Counted from the stretch's first letter, positions 16,803 through 25,932 are shown. The stretch: 64,000 nucleotides of DNA from Flavobacterium sp. LHD-85 (GCF_030929595.1 NZ_JAVFVR010000003.1:1-64000), one strand, 5' to 3'. Numbers and translations are program-made. The notes: generated by a model from the sequence alone, not told the origin.

Positions 16803-18242
16803 TTAAAAAAACCAAGTCGCTACAAAAATCGCTGTAATAACGCAGATCAAATCTACCAAAAGCATTGTGCCAAGGGCGTAACGTGTGTTTTTGATATTTA
16901 CAGATCCAAAATAAACTGCAATTACATAAAAAGTACTTTCAGCACTGCATTGGAAAATACTGCTCAGTCTTGCTGTTAAAGAATCGGCTCCAAAAGTATT
17001 CATCGAATCAATTAAGAAACCTCTTGAACCTGCAGAACTAAACGGACGAAGCATGGCAACAGGAAGCGCATTTGTAATTTCTTTGCTTACACCAAGATTC
17101 GAAAAGATAAATCCGATTGCATCACTGATGATTTCAAATAAACCGCTGTTTCTAAACAATGAGATTGCAACTAACATTCCTAAAACATAAGGGAAAATTG
17201 TAACTCCAGTTTTAACTCCGTTATTAGCGCCCACTACAAAAGTGTCAAAAACTGTAGTGTCTGCTTCTCTGAATTTTTTCTCATGTCTGAAAGAAAAAAT
17301 CAGTGTAAAGACAATAATAGCCAATAATATTAATCCGGAAAGGTTAGAAGTGAAATAGTTTTTTCCAATTAAATCTAAATGATTTACATACATCAGCAAT
17401 CCAACAATTGCCGCAATTAACCCCATTAACCCTATTAGAAGTGAAGCGCTTTTGAAATTGATTTTCTGTTTGACTCCAACAATTAAGAAAGCGGCAATGG
17501 TTCCGATAAATGAAGTAATAATACATGGCAACATCACATCGGCAGGATTACTTGCATTTGCAGCCGCACGATAACCGATAATTGAAGTTGCGATTAAAGT
17601 TAAACCAGAAGCATGAAGACACATAAACATAATTTGTGCATCGCTGGCTTTATCTTTTTCGGGGTTTATTTCCTGTAAACTTTCCATGGCTTTCAATCCA
17701 AATGGTGTTGCAGCCGAATCCAATCCCAAGAAATTGGCAGCAAAGTTTAAGGTCATGTAGGATATCGAAGGATGGTTTTTAGGAATACTTGGAAATACTT
17801 TTACAAATACCGGACTTAAAGCTTTTGCCAAGTTTCCAGAAGCTCCAGAAACGATTAAAAGTTCCATTAATCCGCAGAAAAAAGCTAGGTAAGCAATAAG
17901 AGGCAAAATTAAATCGACTAAAGTGCTTTTGCAAGTTGGCAATAAACCATCAGATTTCTGAAGACCGCTGTAAATTTTTACGGTTTTGTTTTTGTAAACA
18001 TAAGTCGTGTCGGCATTTAGCGTATCACGATTGATGATCATGGTTTGATCTGGCGCTTTTTTTATACTGTCTTTTAAGAAGGCGGGAAGCTCTTCAATGT
18101 ATTTTTCAGAAACTAAAACAGGATCGTCTTTTTTTCCATTTAAGACAGAATCAATGGTATAAGTATTGGCAGTAAATAAACTGACTACAATAAAAAGAAT
18201 CGAAGAAATAAAAATAACTAACCAAAATCTGCTCAATACCAT
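16803..18242 (-). CDS. SpmA-SpmB fusion (nucleoside recognition/GATE domain membrane protein)
   Basis: 479 residues with many membrane helices. The N-terminal half matches spore maturation protein A, with a periplasmic-like insert (~30-105) and NFAANFLGLDSAATPFGLKAM. The C-terminal half matches SpmB, with GANNGVKTGVTIFPYVLGML and PFSSAGSRGF. In Bacillus these are separate genes. Here they are fused in a non-sporulating lineage, so the role is some membrane transport or envelope process, not spore formation. The substrate is unknown. Confidence 0.9.
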   Translation of the reverse strand: MVLSRFWLVIFISSILFIVVSLFTANTYTIDSVLNGKKDDPVLVSEKYIEELPAFLKDSIKKAPDQTMIINRDTLNADTTYVYKNKTVKIYSGLQKSDGLLPTCKSTLVDLILPLIAYLAFFCGLMELLIVSGASGNLAKALSPVFVKVFPSIPKNHPSISYMTLNFAANFLGLDSAATPFGLKAMESLQEINPEKDKASDAQIMFMCLHASGLTLIATSIIGYRAAANASNPADVMLPCIITSFIGTIAAFLIVGVKQKINFKSASLLIGLMGLIAAIVGLLMYVNHLDLIGKNYFTSNLSGLILLAIIVFTLIFSFRHEKKFREADTTVFDTFVVGANNGVKTGVTIFPYVLGMLVAISLFRNSGLFEIISDAIGFIFSNLGVSKEITNALPVAMLRPFSSAGSRGFLIDSMNTFGADSLTARLSSIFQCSAESTFYVIAVYFGSVNIKNTRYALGTMLLVDLICVITAIFVATWFF

Positions 18243-18581
18243 AATTACAATTTTTTGTAAATGTAATTATTTAGCAATAAAATGCATAAATATTTTGTTT
18301 AATGAGCGGTATTTGATGGTTATAAAAGATATAAATGTTTGCGAATTTGTATTTTTAGGAAAACTCAAAATGTTTATATATCGCTCCGCTGGAGCTTTTG
18401 TATACTGTGAAAATTAGATTTTCTATAAATATTTCGCTCTTCCAGAGCTATTAAACTTTATAAAATAAAATTATATGCAAATGAAAAAGCTCTGGAAGAG
18501 CGAAATATTTATAGAAACCATTCAAGCTATAATTAAAGAGCCCCAGCGGGGCGAAATCTACGGATCTATTTTTGAAATTGA
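18243..18581. other. Repeat-rich intergenic region
   Basis: 339 bp without coding potential. Most of it is the nested inverted repeat described separately at 18381-18553. The rest (18243-18380) is AT-rich and featureless. Confidence 0.75.
18381..18553. repeat. Nested palindromic (REP-like) element
   Basis: The inner arms 18420-18449 and 18488-18517 are a perfect 30-bp inverted repeat with a 38-bp spacer. The outer arms 18381-18396 and 18538-18553 are an imperfect inverted repeat around them. Every arm contains its own small hairpin of the form GCTCT-GGA-AGAGC or GCCCC-AGC-GGGGC followed by GAAAT. Confidence 0.93.
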
Positions 18582-19655
18582 TTATTCAATTACAACTTTG
18601 GTTTCCAAATAAGTTTCAAAAGCTTTAATTCCTTCAAAGAGAATTTCCTTTTTTGAATTTTCAGTTTCATTAAAAAACTCCGTTTCAATTTTCACATGAT
18701 CTTTTTTAATGGTTCGTTTCCAGATTCCAATCACTTTTCCATTTTCTAAAATGATAGGTTTAAAAATGCCATTATTGGTAAAAGTTTTAGATTGGTGATC
18801 TCCTGAAAATGAAACTTCACGCGTTTTGTATGAAATCAAAATTTCGTCGAATGCTGGCAGAAAATGAACGCTTTCGCGAAAGTGATCTTCTAAAGAACGA
18901 TCTTTAGCAAACCAATAAGTCTGATTATCAATGGTAACAGAACTTAATTGCAACTCAATTGCGTTAACTGCTTTTTGGCATATTGTTGGTGCAAAACCTG
19001 ACCACCACGAGAAATCAAGTACGGTGGCTGGGCCATGACTCTCAAAATAGCGCTGAGCGAGTTTTGCTATTCCTTCTTCTTTTGATAATTTAGTTTTTGG
19101 TTTAGAAACTCTTTCTTCGAGCAAAGCATAAGTAATTTGTTTGCCTTTCATTCTTCCATTACAGACCAAACCATCCAACTCTGCATTCATCATAATGGCC
19201 GCACCTAGAAAATCTTCTTTCGATGTTTTTTTGATGTTAAGCTCTTGCATAATTTCATCCCGAGTCAAATGATTGTTTCCCGATAACAGCTTTTCAATTG
19301 TATTGTTGATCTGAGTGAGCTTTTTTTCATCAACACCAAATTTTTTAGCGCCAGAAATAGCAAGCTTTTTTATTTGCGGAGCAGAGACTTCTAGCATCCA
19401 ATAAATATCATTGGCAGAAACAAAATGCCAAGTTGGTCGCAGAATATGAGTTCGGATAATTTGAGCTGAATTTATTGCTTCCTCAATTTCTTTTTCGCTT
19501 GAATTGCAACGAGAACCAATTGCCCATTTTGCCATAGCATAATCCTGAGCCTGCATAGCGCCAAAATGATACACGATTTGCTCAGGAGAACATCGGTTTT
19601 CCTGATAAAGCTTCTGAGAAGCCATACGATGATGTGAAATTTCGGAATGAATCAT
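18582..19655 (-). CDS. AlkZ-like winged-helix DNA-binding protein (HTH_42)
   Basis: 357 residues of the HTH_42/YcaQ superfamily. Near the N-terminus GAMQAQDYAMAKWAI contains a QxQ pair (Q35, Q37), the signature of AlkZ-type DNA glycosylases; the AlkX/YcaQ branch has QxD. Further features are the TWHFVSANDI segment and a C-terminal WWSGFAP/FLPAFDEI region typical of the family. AlkZ enzymes remove bulky or cross-linked adducts from DNA. The next two genes on the same strand are a PolB-like exonuclease and MGMT, which supports a repair role. Glycosylase activity is inferred. Confidence 0.85.
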   Translation of the reverse strand: MIHSEISHHRMASQKLYQENRCSPEQIVYHFGAMQAQDYAMAKWAIGSRCNSSEKEIEEAINSAQIIRTHILRPTWHFVSANDIYWMLEVSAPQIKKLAISGAKKFGVDEKKLTQINNTIEKLLSGNNHLTRDEIMQELNIKKTSKEDFLGAAIMMNAELDGLVCNGRMKGKQITYALLEERVSKPKTKLSKEEGIAKLAQRYFESHGPATVLDFSWWSGFAPTICQKAVNAIELQLSSVTIDNQTYWFAKDRSLEDHFRESVHFLPAFDEILISYKTREVSFSGDHQSKTFTNNGIFKPIILENGKVIGIWKRTIKKDHVKIETEFFNETENSKKEILFEGIKAFETYLETKVVIE

Positions 19656-19694
19656 TTTTTTAAACCATATAAGTTATGTGAGTTCATGCAAAAG

Positions 19695-19735
19695 GATCTT
19701 AGAATCTTAGTAACTCAGAATCTTAGCATCTAAAG
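19695..19735. repeat. CTTAGAATCTTAG-type intergenic repeat
   Basis: Short iterated CTTAGAATCTTAG / CTCAGAATCTTAGCATCT sequence between two minus-strand genes. A close relative in the same orientation lies at 53915-53955. Confidence 0.75.
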
Positions 19736-19738
19736 AAG

Positions 19739-20452
19739 TTACACATGAATGATTTCATCATCAATTAGCAAATCTTCTCGACGTAAACGCAAGAAAATCT
19801 GAGCTACAGCAATTGTATCTTTTTCGCAATAGGTAATGATTCGGTCAATATCTTTTTCGACATAATAGACATGAGCAACCTGACTTCCGTCAATATCGCC
19901 TTTTGGCGATGGAACGCCAAGAATTTTGGTTAGCAATTTTAAAGAAGTATAATGTTTATAATCGCCAAACTTCCATAATTCTAAAGTGTCTAGATGTGGA
20001 ATTTCCCAAGGTTTTTTTCCAAATAAATTCAATTTGTCGGGAATTGGCATTTGATTGATGATCATTCTTCGGGCAATAAACGGAATATCAAATTCTTTAG
20101 AATTATGCCCGCACAGCAAATGTTGGGGTTGATTGAAATGATTGTTGACTAGATTAGAAAAGTCTTTTAGGATTTTCTTTTCTTCACCAAAAAACGAAGT
20201 CACTCTAAAATTGCGTACATCTCCTTTGATGGTAAAAAAACCGACAGAAATGCAGATTATTTTTCCGAATTCGGCCCAAATTCCGGCGCGTTCGTAAAAT
20301 TCTTCTGGAGAGAATTCGTCTTTTCTTTGATATTGTGTTTTCAAATCCCAAAGCGATTGCATTTCCGCGTCAAGCGAATTGAAGTTTTCTTCTTCGGGAA
20401 CAGTTTCTATATCTAGAAAGAGAATGTTATTTAGGTTTATCTTTTCAATCAT
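19739..20452 (-). CDS. PolB-like 3'-5' exonuclease
   Basis: 237 residues with a DnaQ-fold DEDD active site: DIET (Exo I, FLDIETVPEEE), GHNSKEFDIPFI (Exo II) and YCEKDTIAVAQIF (Exo III, DEDDy type). This is the stand-alone PolB-like exonuclease family PF10108, without a polymerase domain. It would degrade single-stranded DNA or proofread in the cytoplasm. It lies between the AlkZ-like gene and MGMT on the same strand, with gaps of 83 and 124 bp. Confidence 0.9.
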   Translation of the reverse strand: MIEKINLNNILFLDIETVPEEENFNSLDAEMQSLWDLKTQYQRKDEFSPEEFYERAGIWAEFGKIICISVGFFTIKGDVRNFRVTSFFGEEKKILKDFSNLVNNHFNQPQHLLCGHNSKEFDIPFIARRMIINQMPIPDKLNLFGKKPWEIPHLDTLELWKFGDYKHYTSLKLLTKILGVPSPKGDIDGSQVAHVYYVEKDIDRIITYCEKDTIAVAQIFLRLRREDLLIDDEIIHV

Positions 20453-20576
20453 ATTTTATTGGCCACGAATTCACGAATTGAACTAATTTTTTATTCTGTA
20501 TAAATGTACACAAATTTAAATTTTTAATCTATCGTAAATAAAAACTGAATGAATTATCCTTCTTTTCAGGTGAAAT

Positions 20577-21053
20577 TTAGAATAAACTTTGTTGTAAAGA
20601 CGGGCTTTCATGTTCCAAAAGCCATTTTTTGCGGGATAAACCTCCCGCGTAACCGGTCAAAGATCCATTTGTGCCAATAACGCGATGGCAAGGAACTACA
20701 ATCCAAAGCGGATTCTTGCCATTTGCCGAAGCTACAGCACGAATAGCTTTTACATCTCCGAGTTTTTTGGTCTGATCCATGTAGCTTACCGTTTTTCCGT
20801 ACGGAATTTCAAGAAGAGATTTCCAGACTTTCTGCTGGAATTCGGTTCCTTGCGGATTCAGTTTGAGATCAAAATCGGTTCTTTTGCCTTCAAAATATTC
20901 ATTCAACTGCAAAACGGCTTCTTTTAAAACTTCTGGAATTTCCTTAGAAACTTCATTCGTGCCAACATCAGAAACAGAAATTACGGCAATACCATTTTCA
21001 TCTCCAATTATTTTGGTGATTCCTAGAGGCGAATTGATATAGACTGTTTCCAT
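20577..21053 (-). CDS. ogt: Methylated-DNA-protein-cysteine methyltransferase (MGMT/Ogt)
   Basis: 158 residues from the ATG at 21053; a TTG five codons upstream is possible but reads into a repeat and is less likely. The active site PCHRVIG carries the acceptor C122, preceded by the RAVASANGKNP helix-turn-helix and arginine finger. It removes methyl groups from O6-methylguanine by suicidal transfer. It forms a possible repair group with the exonuclease and AlkZ-like protein downstream. Confidence 0.94.
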   Translation of the reverse strand: METVYINSPLGITKIIGDENGIAVISVSDVGTNEVSKEIPEVLKEAVLQLNEYFEGKRTDFDLKLNPQGTEFQQKVWKSLLEIPYGKTVSYMDQTKKLGDVKAIRAVASANGKNPLWIVVPCHRVIGTNGSLTGYAGGLSRKKWLLEHESPSLQQSLF

Positions 21054-21059
21054 GATTTT

Positions 21060-21107
21060 TAACCGCAAAGGCGCAAAAGTTTATCGCGAAGTTCGCAAAG
21101 TTTTTTT
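21060..21107. repeat. CAAAG-family intergenic repeat fragment
   Basis: AACCGCAAAGGCGCAAAAG and GCGAAGTTCGCAAAGTTTT, related to the arms at 10779-10887, in the gap between the DUF2207 gene and ogt. Confidence 0.65.
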
Positions 21108-21145
21108 AAATCGATAAATTATATAAGTTAAATCTGGGAAGGATT

Positions 21146-23014
21146 TTACCAGCCACCACCGCCTCCGCCTCCGCTACCACCGCCAGAGCTTCCTCCTCCT
21201 GAGCTTCCACAGCTGGAAGATGTCGAATAAGTAGTGTACGAGGTGCGAAAACTCATAAAAAACGCTGGAGAAGAAACATAGTTGCTACTATCCGTTTTAA
21301 TCCATTTATTGGTATAATTTAGTTTTTTAAGAATATCAATAAATTTTAGATTCCATTCATCTTCAATTCCTAATGCAAAGGCGTAAGGTAGATTTTCTTC
21401 GTAAACACTAATTGCGGAACTTTCTTCTGGTTTATAGTTTAATAGATATTCTTTCAGCTTTTCGATTTCAGTTTTTGTTTCAAGTCCAAGTTCTGTGTAA
21501 GCTCCTATTAGACTTAAATAGATGCTAAATCCGATAATTATTAAAAAAAGCACTAGCAAAGTTAGAACCGAATAACTTTTGTCAACATTGCTCGCAAGAT
21601 ACCAGCTAGAAGAAAAAATACCTGTAAATAGGGATAAGAAAAGACAAAAAGCAGTTGATTTATAATCTTTTTGAACAAATGTTTGTACAGCGCCTTTAAG
21701 CAATAAATAAGTAAATACGAGCATTGTAAATCCGAAAATAACAGCCCAATAAATAGTACCTTTTGAATATTGGCAATAACCCAATAAAGCACCAATTGTA
21801 ATTACAAAACCAATTGACATTTGTTTAAAATTAATAGAATGATAATCTTCTAAATTATACTGCTCTTGCAATGGTTTTTCAAGTGCCATTTTTGCTTCAT
21901 TAAAGATCTTATACGTTTCTTTATCTAATTCAAAAGAATCTTTTTCGCTAAATAAAGTATTTAGAACTGCATTTTCTTCTTTGGAAAGACCGTCTGTTTT
22001 ATTTCCAATTTTAAGTGAATATTTAAAATCATCTGCCCAAGTTTCTTTTCCATTATCTGAAATTTCGAGAGCGCCTTTTAAGGAAAGGTTGATTATGGTA
22101 ACTAAAAGGGTTTGAGAATTAATGCTTTGATTGTGGATGTATTGTAAAGACGTTGCCGAATAGAGGCTTTTTAAATCAATAGTTCTGCTTTCGCTTTTTA
22201 ACTTCGGATCTTTGCCATATCTCTTCCATGAAAAAAAGTAAAATGCAAAGCAGGCGAAAACGACAGCAATTGCAAACCCTATTTTATCAGCTTCTAAAAA
22301 TTCTTCCATTTTATAGTGAGGCCTAAAAAACGGCTGATTAACAATACCTTTAGGAAAACCTGCCGCAATGGTAAAACCTTCTTCTTTTTTTAGATTTTTA
22401 GAAGTGAAATAGACAGTATTATCTATGGTTTTTGAATCGCATTCGTGCGCTTTCGAACCCAAAATGCCAGTATAACAAGCTGTTTGGAATGCTTTTGCAG
22501 ATTTTGGTAAGGTTAGTTTTGCTGTAACATTGTCAATTTCAAAATCCCAATAATTTCCGGTTACATTCCAGTAAACTTCATCAAAGTCATTGTAAGAATG
22601 TATTTGGGCTTCTACTTCGTAAGTTATTTTGTAAGTGTGATTTCCTTTTGCAATAGAATATTTTTTGTCACCAATATAGATTTCAAAATTTTCAAATCCT
22701 GAAGATACGCGATATGGCTCATTAAAGCCATTTCGGGTAACATTTAAAACCGTGTAGTAATTGTTTTGGGATGCTTTTGGAGAAGTGCTCTTTATGGGAA
22801 GTTCCCTAAAGATGCCACGGTGTATTTGTGTGCCATTAGCATAAACTTTAATAGTTTCGGTAACAATTAGATTTCCATTTTCTTTAACAACGATATCGGC
22901 GTGAAATTGTTTTATTTTTTCTACTTCCTCGGGAATAGAATCGTTTTGGGAGTAACATTGGAAAAAAGTAAACAGTAAAATACTGATTGAAAATAGAAAC
23001 CTGAATTTTTTCAT
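21146..23014 (-). CDS. DUF2207 membrane protein with glycine-rich tail
   Basis: About 622 residues from the ATG at 23014; a GTG four codons upstream is also open. A signal peptide is followed by the extracytoplasmic DUF2207 domain (~25-230, with GIFRELPIKS and YWNVTGNYWDFEID), a TM helix near 240-260 and a cytoplasmic segment. Further TM helices lie near 410-500, and the C-terminus is dominated by Ser/Gly ending in GGGGGGGW. Such Gly-rich tails are normal for DUF2207 proteins. The function is unknown, probably envelope-related. The gene stands alone. Confidence 0.88.
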   Translation of the reverse strand: MKKFRFLFSISILLFTFFQCYSQNDSIPEEVEKIKQFHADIVVKENGNLIVTETIKVYANGTQIHRGIFRELPIKSTSPKASQNNYYTVLNVTRNGFNEPYRVSSGFENFEIYIGDKKYSIAKGNHTYKITYEVEAQIHSYNDFDEVYWNVTGNYWDFEIDNVTAKLTLPKSAKAFQTACYTGILGSKAHECDSKTIDNTVYFTSKNLKKEEGFTIAAGFPKGIVNQPFFRPHYKMEEFLEADKIGFAIAVVFACFAFYFFSWKRYGKDPKLKSESRTIDLKSLYSATSLQYIHNQSINSQTLLVTIINLSLKGALEISDNGKETWADDFKYSLKIGNKTDGLSKEENAVLNTLFSEKDSFELDKETYKIFNEAKMALEKPLQEQYNLEDYHSINFKQMSIGFVITIGALLGYCQYSKGTIYWAVIFGFTMLVFTYLLLKGAVQTFVQKDYKSTAFCLFLSLFTGIFSSSWYLASNVDKSYSVLTLLVLFLIIIGFSIYLSLIGAYTELGLETKTEIEKLKEYLLNYKPEESSAISVYEENLPYAFALGIEDEWNLKFIDILKKLNYTNKWIKTDSSNYVSSPAFFMSFRTSYTTYSTSSSCGSSGGGSSGGGSGGGGGGGW

Positions 23015-23080
23015 CTGGGAAAACACTTATTTTTTTATGAAGGAAAAATAGTGTTTTTATTTAATCTTTATTTGAAAGTT

Positions 23081-23896
23081 TTAATATTCTTCTAAGATAA
23101 ATTTATACTGTAATGTGCGTTCTATCTTTTCACTCGAAATCACCTTTTTAATATTAGATTGCCGAGAACTGAATTTCGGTAAAGCCAAATCCATTTTAAT
23201 AGCTTTTGAAGTGTAATATTCTTCTCTTGTTGGATGAAAAGGAGCAACGGCATTAAATACTTCGTTCCATTTAGATTGATTTATGATGGCTTCAATAACG
23301 CCAATGGAATCTTTCTGATGAATAAGATTAACGGGAGCATCTGGATTTTCTATGTTTTCTTTTCCTGCTAAAAACTTAATAGGATGACGATCCTCGCCAA
23401 TTAATCCACCAAAGCGTAAAATTGTGGTTTCGAAGTTTTGATTTTCAAGAAGAAGATTTTCTGCTAAAAGTAATTGTTTGCCGCTTTCAGTATCAGGATT
23501 CGGAATGGTTTCTTCTGTTATAAAGCCATTATCATCACCATAAACAGAAGTAGAACTTACAAAAAGGACCTTTTTAATGGTTGATTTTTCGATAAAAGGA
23601 ATCAGATTTTTGATTTTTTCTACAAATTTTTTTTTCTCAGACTTTGGATCGACTGCTCTTAATTTTGGGGGAATGTCTATAATTAAGATTTCGCTTTCAG
23701 CTAAAAAATCAGTAATGTTTTCAGAAACACTTTCGCTTTCAACAGTCACTAAAAACGGATTTATTCCCGCATCTTTTAAAATTAGAAGTTTGTTCTCCGA
23801 AGTTGTTGATCCGTTTACCGAATTTCCTTTTGCAATTAATGCTTTAGCTAAAGGAAGTCCTAACCAACCACAGCCAAGTATACTTATTTCTGTCAT
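23081..23896 (-). CDS. Atypical short-chain dehydrogenase/NAD(P)-dependent epimerase (YeeZ-like)
   Basis: 271 residues. The Rossmann dinucleotide loop is GCGWLGLPLA, with the beta-4 segment VLFVSSTSVYGD and the later ILRFGGLIGEDRHP typical of YeeZ-like atypical extended SDRs. The Tyr-x3-Lys catalytic pair is not clear (YGDDNG), so enzymatic activity is doubtful or atypical. It reads away from the GNAT/LysR pair, after a repeat-containing gap. Confidence 0.83.
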   Translation of the reverse strand: MTEISILGCGWLGLPLAKALIAKGNSVNGSTTSENKLLILKDAGINPFLVTVESESVSENITDFLAESEILIIDIPPKLRAVDPKSEKKKFVEKIKNLIPFIEKSTIKKVLFVSSTSVYGDDNGFITEETIPNPDTESGKQLLLAENLLLENQNFETTILRFGGLIGEDRHPIKFLAGKENIENPDAPVNLIHQKDSIGVIEAIINQSKWNEVFNAVAPFHPTREEYYTSKAIKMDLALPKFSSRQSNIKKVISSEKIERTLQYKFILEEY

Positions 23897-23947
23897 TTTT
23901 CTCTTTTAAGGTGCAAAGTTACAAAGTTGCAAAGGTTCAAAGGTTTT

Positions 23948-24037
23948 GTTTCACGCAGATTTAAAAGATTTAAGCTGATATCCGCAGATAATTATTTGCA
24001 AATTGAATCTGCAAAAATCTGCCGAATCTGCGTGAAA
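23948..24037. repeat. CACGCAGATT inverted repeat
   Basis: Arms GTTTCACGCAGATT (23948-23961) and AATCTGCGTGAAA (24025-24037) enclose a diverged middle. Related sequence occurs at 37125-37160 and 56618-56645. The preceding 23906-23940 holds iterated GCAAAGTTACAAAGTTGCAAAG. Confidence 0.75.
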
Positions 24038-24047
24038 AAAAAAAGAT

Positions 24048-24497
24048 TTATAAAGTTAACGTAAATCTCACTTTGTCTTTTCCTTTTGCGCCCATTCTGT
24101 TATAGAATTTAATGGCTCTTGTATTGAATTCGGGTGTTTGCCATTGAATATTGACGCAGTTATTTTCGGTTCCGATTTCTTTTAGCTTTTCTATTAACTT
24201 TTCGCCAATTCCTAAACCTCTCGTTTCTTCTTCCAAAAACAGGCAGTCCATATAGAGAAATGTTTGTGCGTTCCAAGTAGAAAAATCAAAAGTGTAGGAC
24301 GCGTAACCAACGATAGTTTCTTCTGTGGCAACAACCAAGCAGAATAATTTTGGATTCTGGCCAAATATAGCATTCTTTAAACCTTCTTCTTTTCCTTCTG
24401 GAGAAAATTCAGCTTTTTCAAATTCGGCGTGTTTTTGACATAAAATAACCAATTTAGGGAGGTCGGAGACTTTACAGTTTCTTATTGAATATTCCAT
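24048..24497 (-). CDS. GNAT-family N-acetyltransferase
   Basis: 149 residues. The acetyl-CoA binding loop lies in ETRGLGIGEKLIEKL (Q/R-x-x-G-x-G variant), with the preceding strand FLYMDCLFLEE and the following NNCVNIQWQTPEFNTRAIKFYNRMGA typical of diamine or aminoglycoside-type GNATs. Substrate unknown. It overlaps the LysR gene by a few codons (its start lies at the LysR 3' end), suggesting one transcript. Confidence 0.88.
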   Translation of the reverse strand: MEYSIRNCKVSDLPKLVILCQKHAEFEKAEFSPEGKEEGLKNAIFGQNPKLFCLVVATEETIVGYASYTFDFSTWNAQTFLYMDCLFLEEETRGLGIGEKLIEKLKEIGTENNCVNIQWQTPEFNTRAIKFYNRMGAKGKDKVRFTLTL

Positions 24498-25384
24498 TGT
24501 AAATTGATTTCGTTTTGTAAAAAGCTGATGAAGTGATGAAAATAATCGGGGTAATTTTCATTGGCACGCGTAGCAATAAAGTGTTTTCGCTTCAAACCAT
24601 TTTTTCCAATTTTGATTGCTTTAATCGGATTGTTTTTTAAATGTGGCTGCAGTGCCCATTTTGCCATAGACATAACGCCCATATCTGCTTTTACCATTTC
24701 TAGAGAAGCTTCTGTTAAAGGCATTGGAGTTATTTTCTTCGGATTTACTTTGGCTGGAGCCAAAAGAAACTGATAAATGGTAACGGTTTCCAGCGGAAGT
24801 GAATGGATAATCAAATGTTCGCTGATGAAATCCTCAGCAATTACATATTTTTTGTCTGCCCAAGAATGATTTTCGGAAACGACCATTACCATTTCGTCTT
24901 GAAAAAGTTCGGTGTATTTGATATGGTTGTCTTTAATGGTATCGCTTACAATGGCAATATCAATGGTGTTTTCTAATAATTTCTGTAGCGGAATGTGTGT
25001 TGCTTCGGCTACAATTTTTAATTCTACATTGGGATATAAAAGATGAAATTGCTTTAAAACCGATGGAAGCCAGTGATAACTCGAGAAACATTCGGTACTA
25101 ATCCTGATTTCGCCAGATTCGCCAAAAACCATTTGTTTGATCTGAGTTTCAGTTTCAGCAAGCTTCGTAAGGATTTCATTGGCTACGTCATAAACTTTCT
25201 CGCCCGCTTTTGTGAGAACCAATTTTTTATTGACTCTCAAAAAAATAGCAGTGCCCAATTGATATTCGGCCTCTTTGAGCTGATGACTTAAAGCCGATTG
25301 CGTTAAATGGAGTTTATCGATCGCTTTCGTGATGCTTCCTTCTTCTACGATTGCTTTTATCAACTTTAAGTGGCGGATTTCCAT
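24482..25384 (-). CDS. LysR-type transcriptional regulator
   Basis: 300 residues from the ATG at 25384, which begins at the conserved MEIRHLKLIKAI; an upstream in-frame start would add ten unconserved residues. The N-terminal winged HTH carries GSITKAIDKLHLTQSALSHQ. The C-terminal inducer-binding domain (~90-300) begins with GEIRISTECFSSYHWLP. A MetR-like placement is possible. It is divergent from the rhodanese at 25532-25927, the usual arrangement for a LysR regulator and its target, and overlaps the downstream GNAT. Confidence 0.91.
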   Translation of the reverse strand: MEIRHLKLIKAIVEEGSITKAIDKLHLTQSALSHQLKEAEYQLGTAIFLRVNKKLVLTKAGEKVYDVANEILTKLAETETQIKQMVFGESGEIRISTECFSSYHWLPSVLKQFHLLYPNVELKIVAEATHIPLQKLLENTIDIAIVSDTIKDNHIKYTELFQDEMVMVVSENHSWADKKYVIAEDFISEHLIIHSLPLETVTIYQFLLAPAKVNPKKITPMPLTEASLEMVKADMGVMSMAKWALQPHLKNNPIKAIKIGKNGLKRKHFIATRANENYPDYFHHFISFLQNEINLQWNIQ

Positions 25385-25494
25385 TTTTTGACGAATTAAT
25401 ACACAAAGAAACAAAATTTTAGATTGGCTTTTGTATGAAAAAAAGTAATGCTTTTGATGAATTCTTTTCGTTTTTATGGCATGAAATCATCTGC

Positions 25495-25502
25495 TACTTT
25501 TG
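25495..25502 (+). promoter_or_regulatory. Putative -7 box for the rhodanese gene
   Basis: TACTTTTG, an exact TAnnTTTG match, 29 bp before the ATG and within the LysR-rhodanese divergent region. Confidence 0.45.
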
Positions 25503-25531
25503 GAAAACAAAATCAATAAAACACAATCAAA

Positions 25532-25927
25532 ATGGAAGCACAAATTAAACATTACGAAAACAAGTTAGCTTATGAAATGGATCCTTCAGATTTATTTGAA
25601 GCTTTAAACGATGGTGAAAAAATTATTGTAATCGATGCTAGAAGAGCTTTTGGTTACGATGAAGAACATATTCCTAATGCGATTAATATTCCGCACCGCG
25701 AAATGAATGCAGAAACCACTAAACATTTAGATAAAGAGGTGTTGTATGTAACGTATTGCACCGGAATTGGCTGCAATGCTTCAACAAAAGGCGCTTTGAA
25801 TATGACAAAACTAGGATTTAAGGTAAAAGAATTAATTGGTGGTCTAGAATGGTGGAAAATTGATGGTTTTGCAACTGAAGGCACAAAAGGAGAAAAACAA
25901 GGCTTAAAAATAGAATGCGCTTGCTAA
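25532..25927 (+). CDS. Rhodanese-domain sulfurtransferase
   Basis: 131 residues, a single rhodanese domain. The active-site loop CTGIGCNAS has catalytic C76. IDARRAFGYDEEHIPNAINIP and LIGGLEWWKIDG are the flanking family motifs. The C-terminus ends in IECAC (C129, C131), an unusual extra thiol pair that could act in persulfide relay. It is cytoplasmic with no signal. It is likely controlled by the divergent LysR regulator. Confidence 0.92.
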   Translation: MEAQIKHYENKLAYEMDPSDLFEALNDGEKIIVIDARRAFGYDEEHIPNAINIPHREMNAETTKHLDKEVLYVTYCTGIGCNASTKGALNMTKLGFKVKELIGGLEWWKIDGFATEGTKGEKQGLKIECAC

Positions 25928-25932
25928 AAAAG

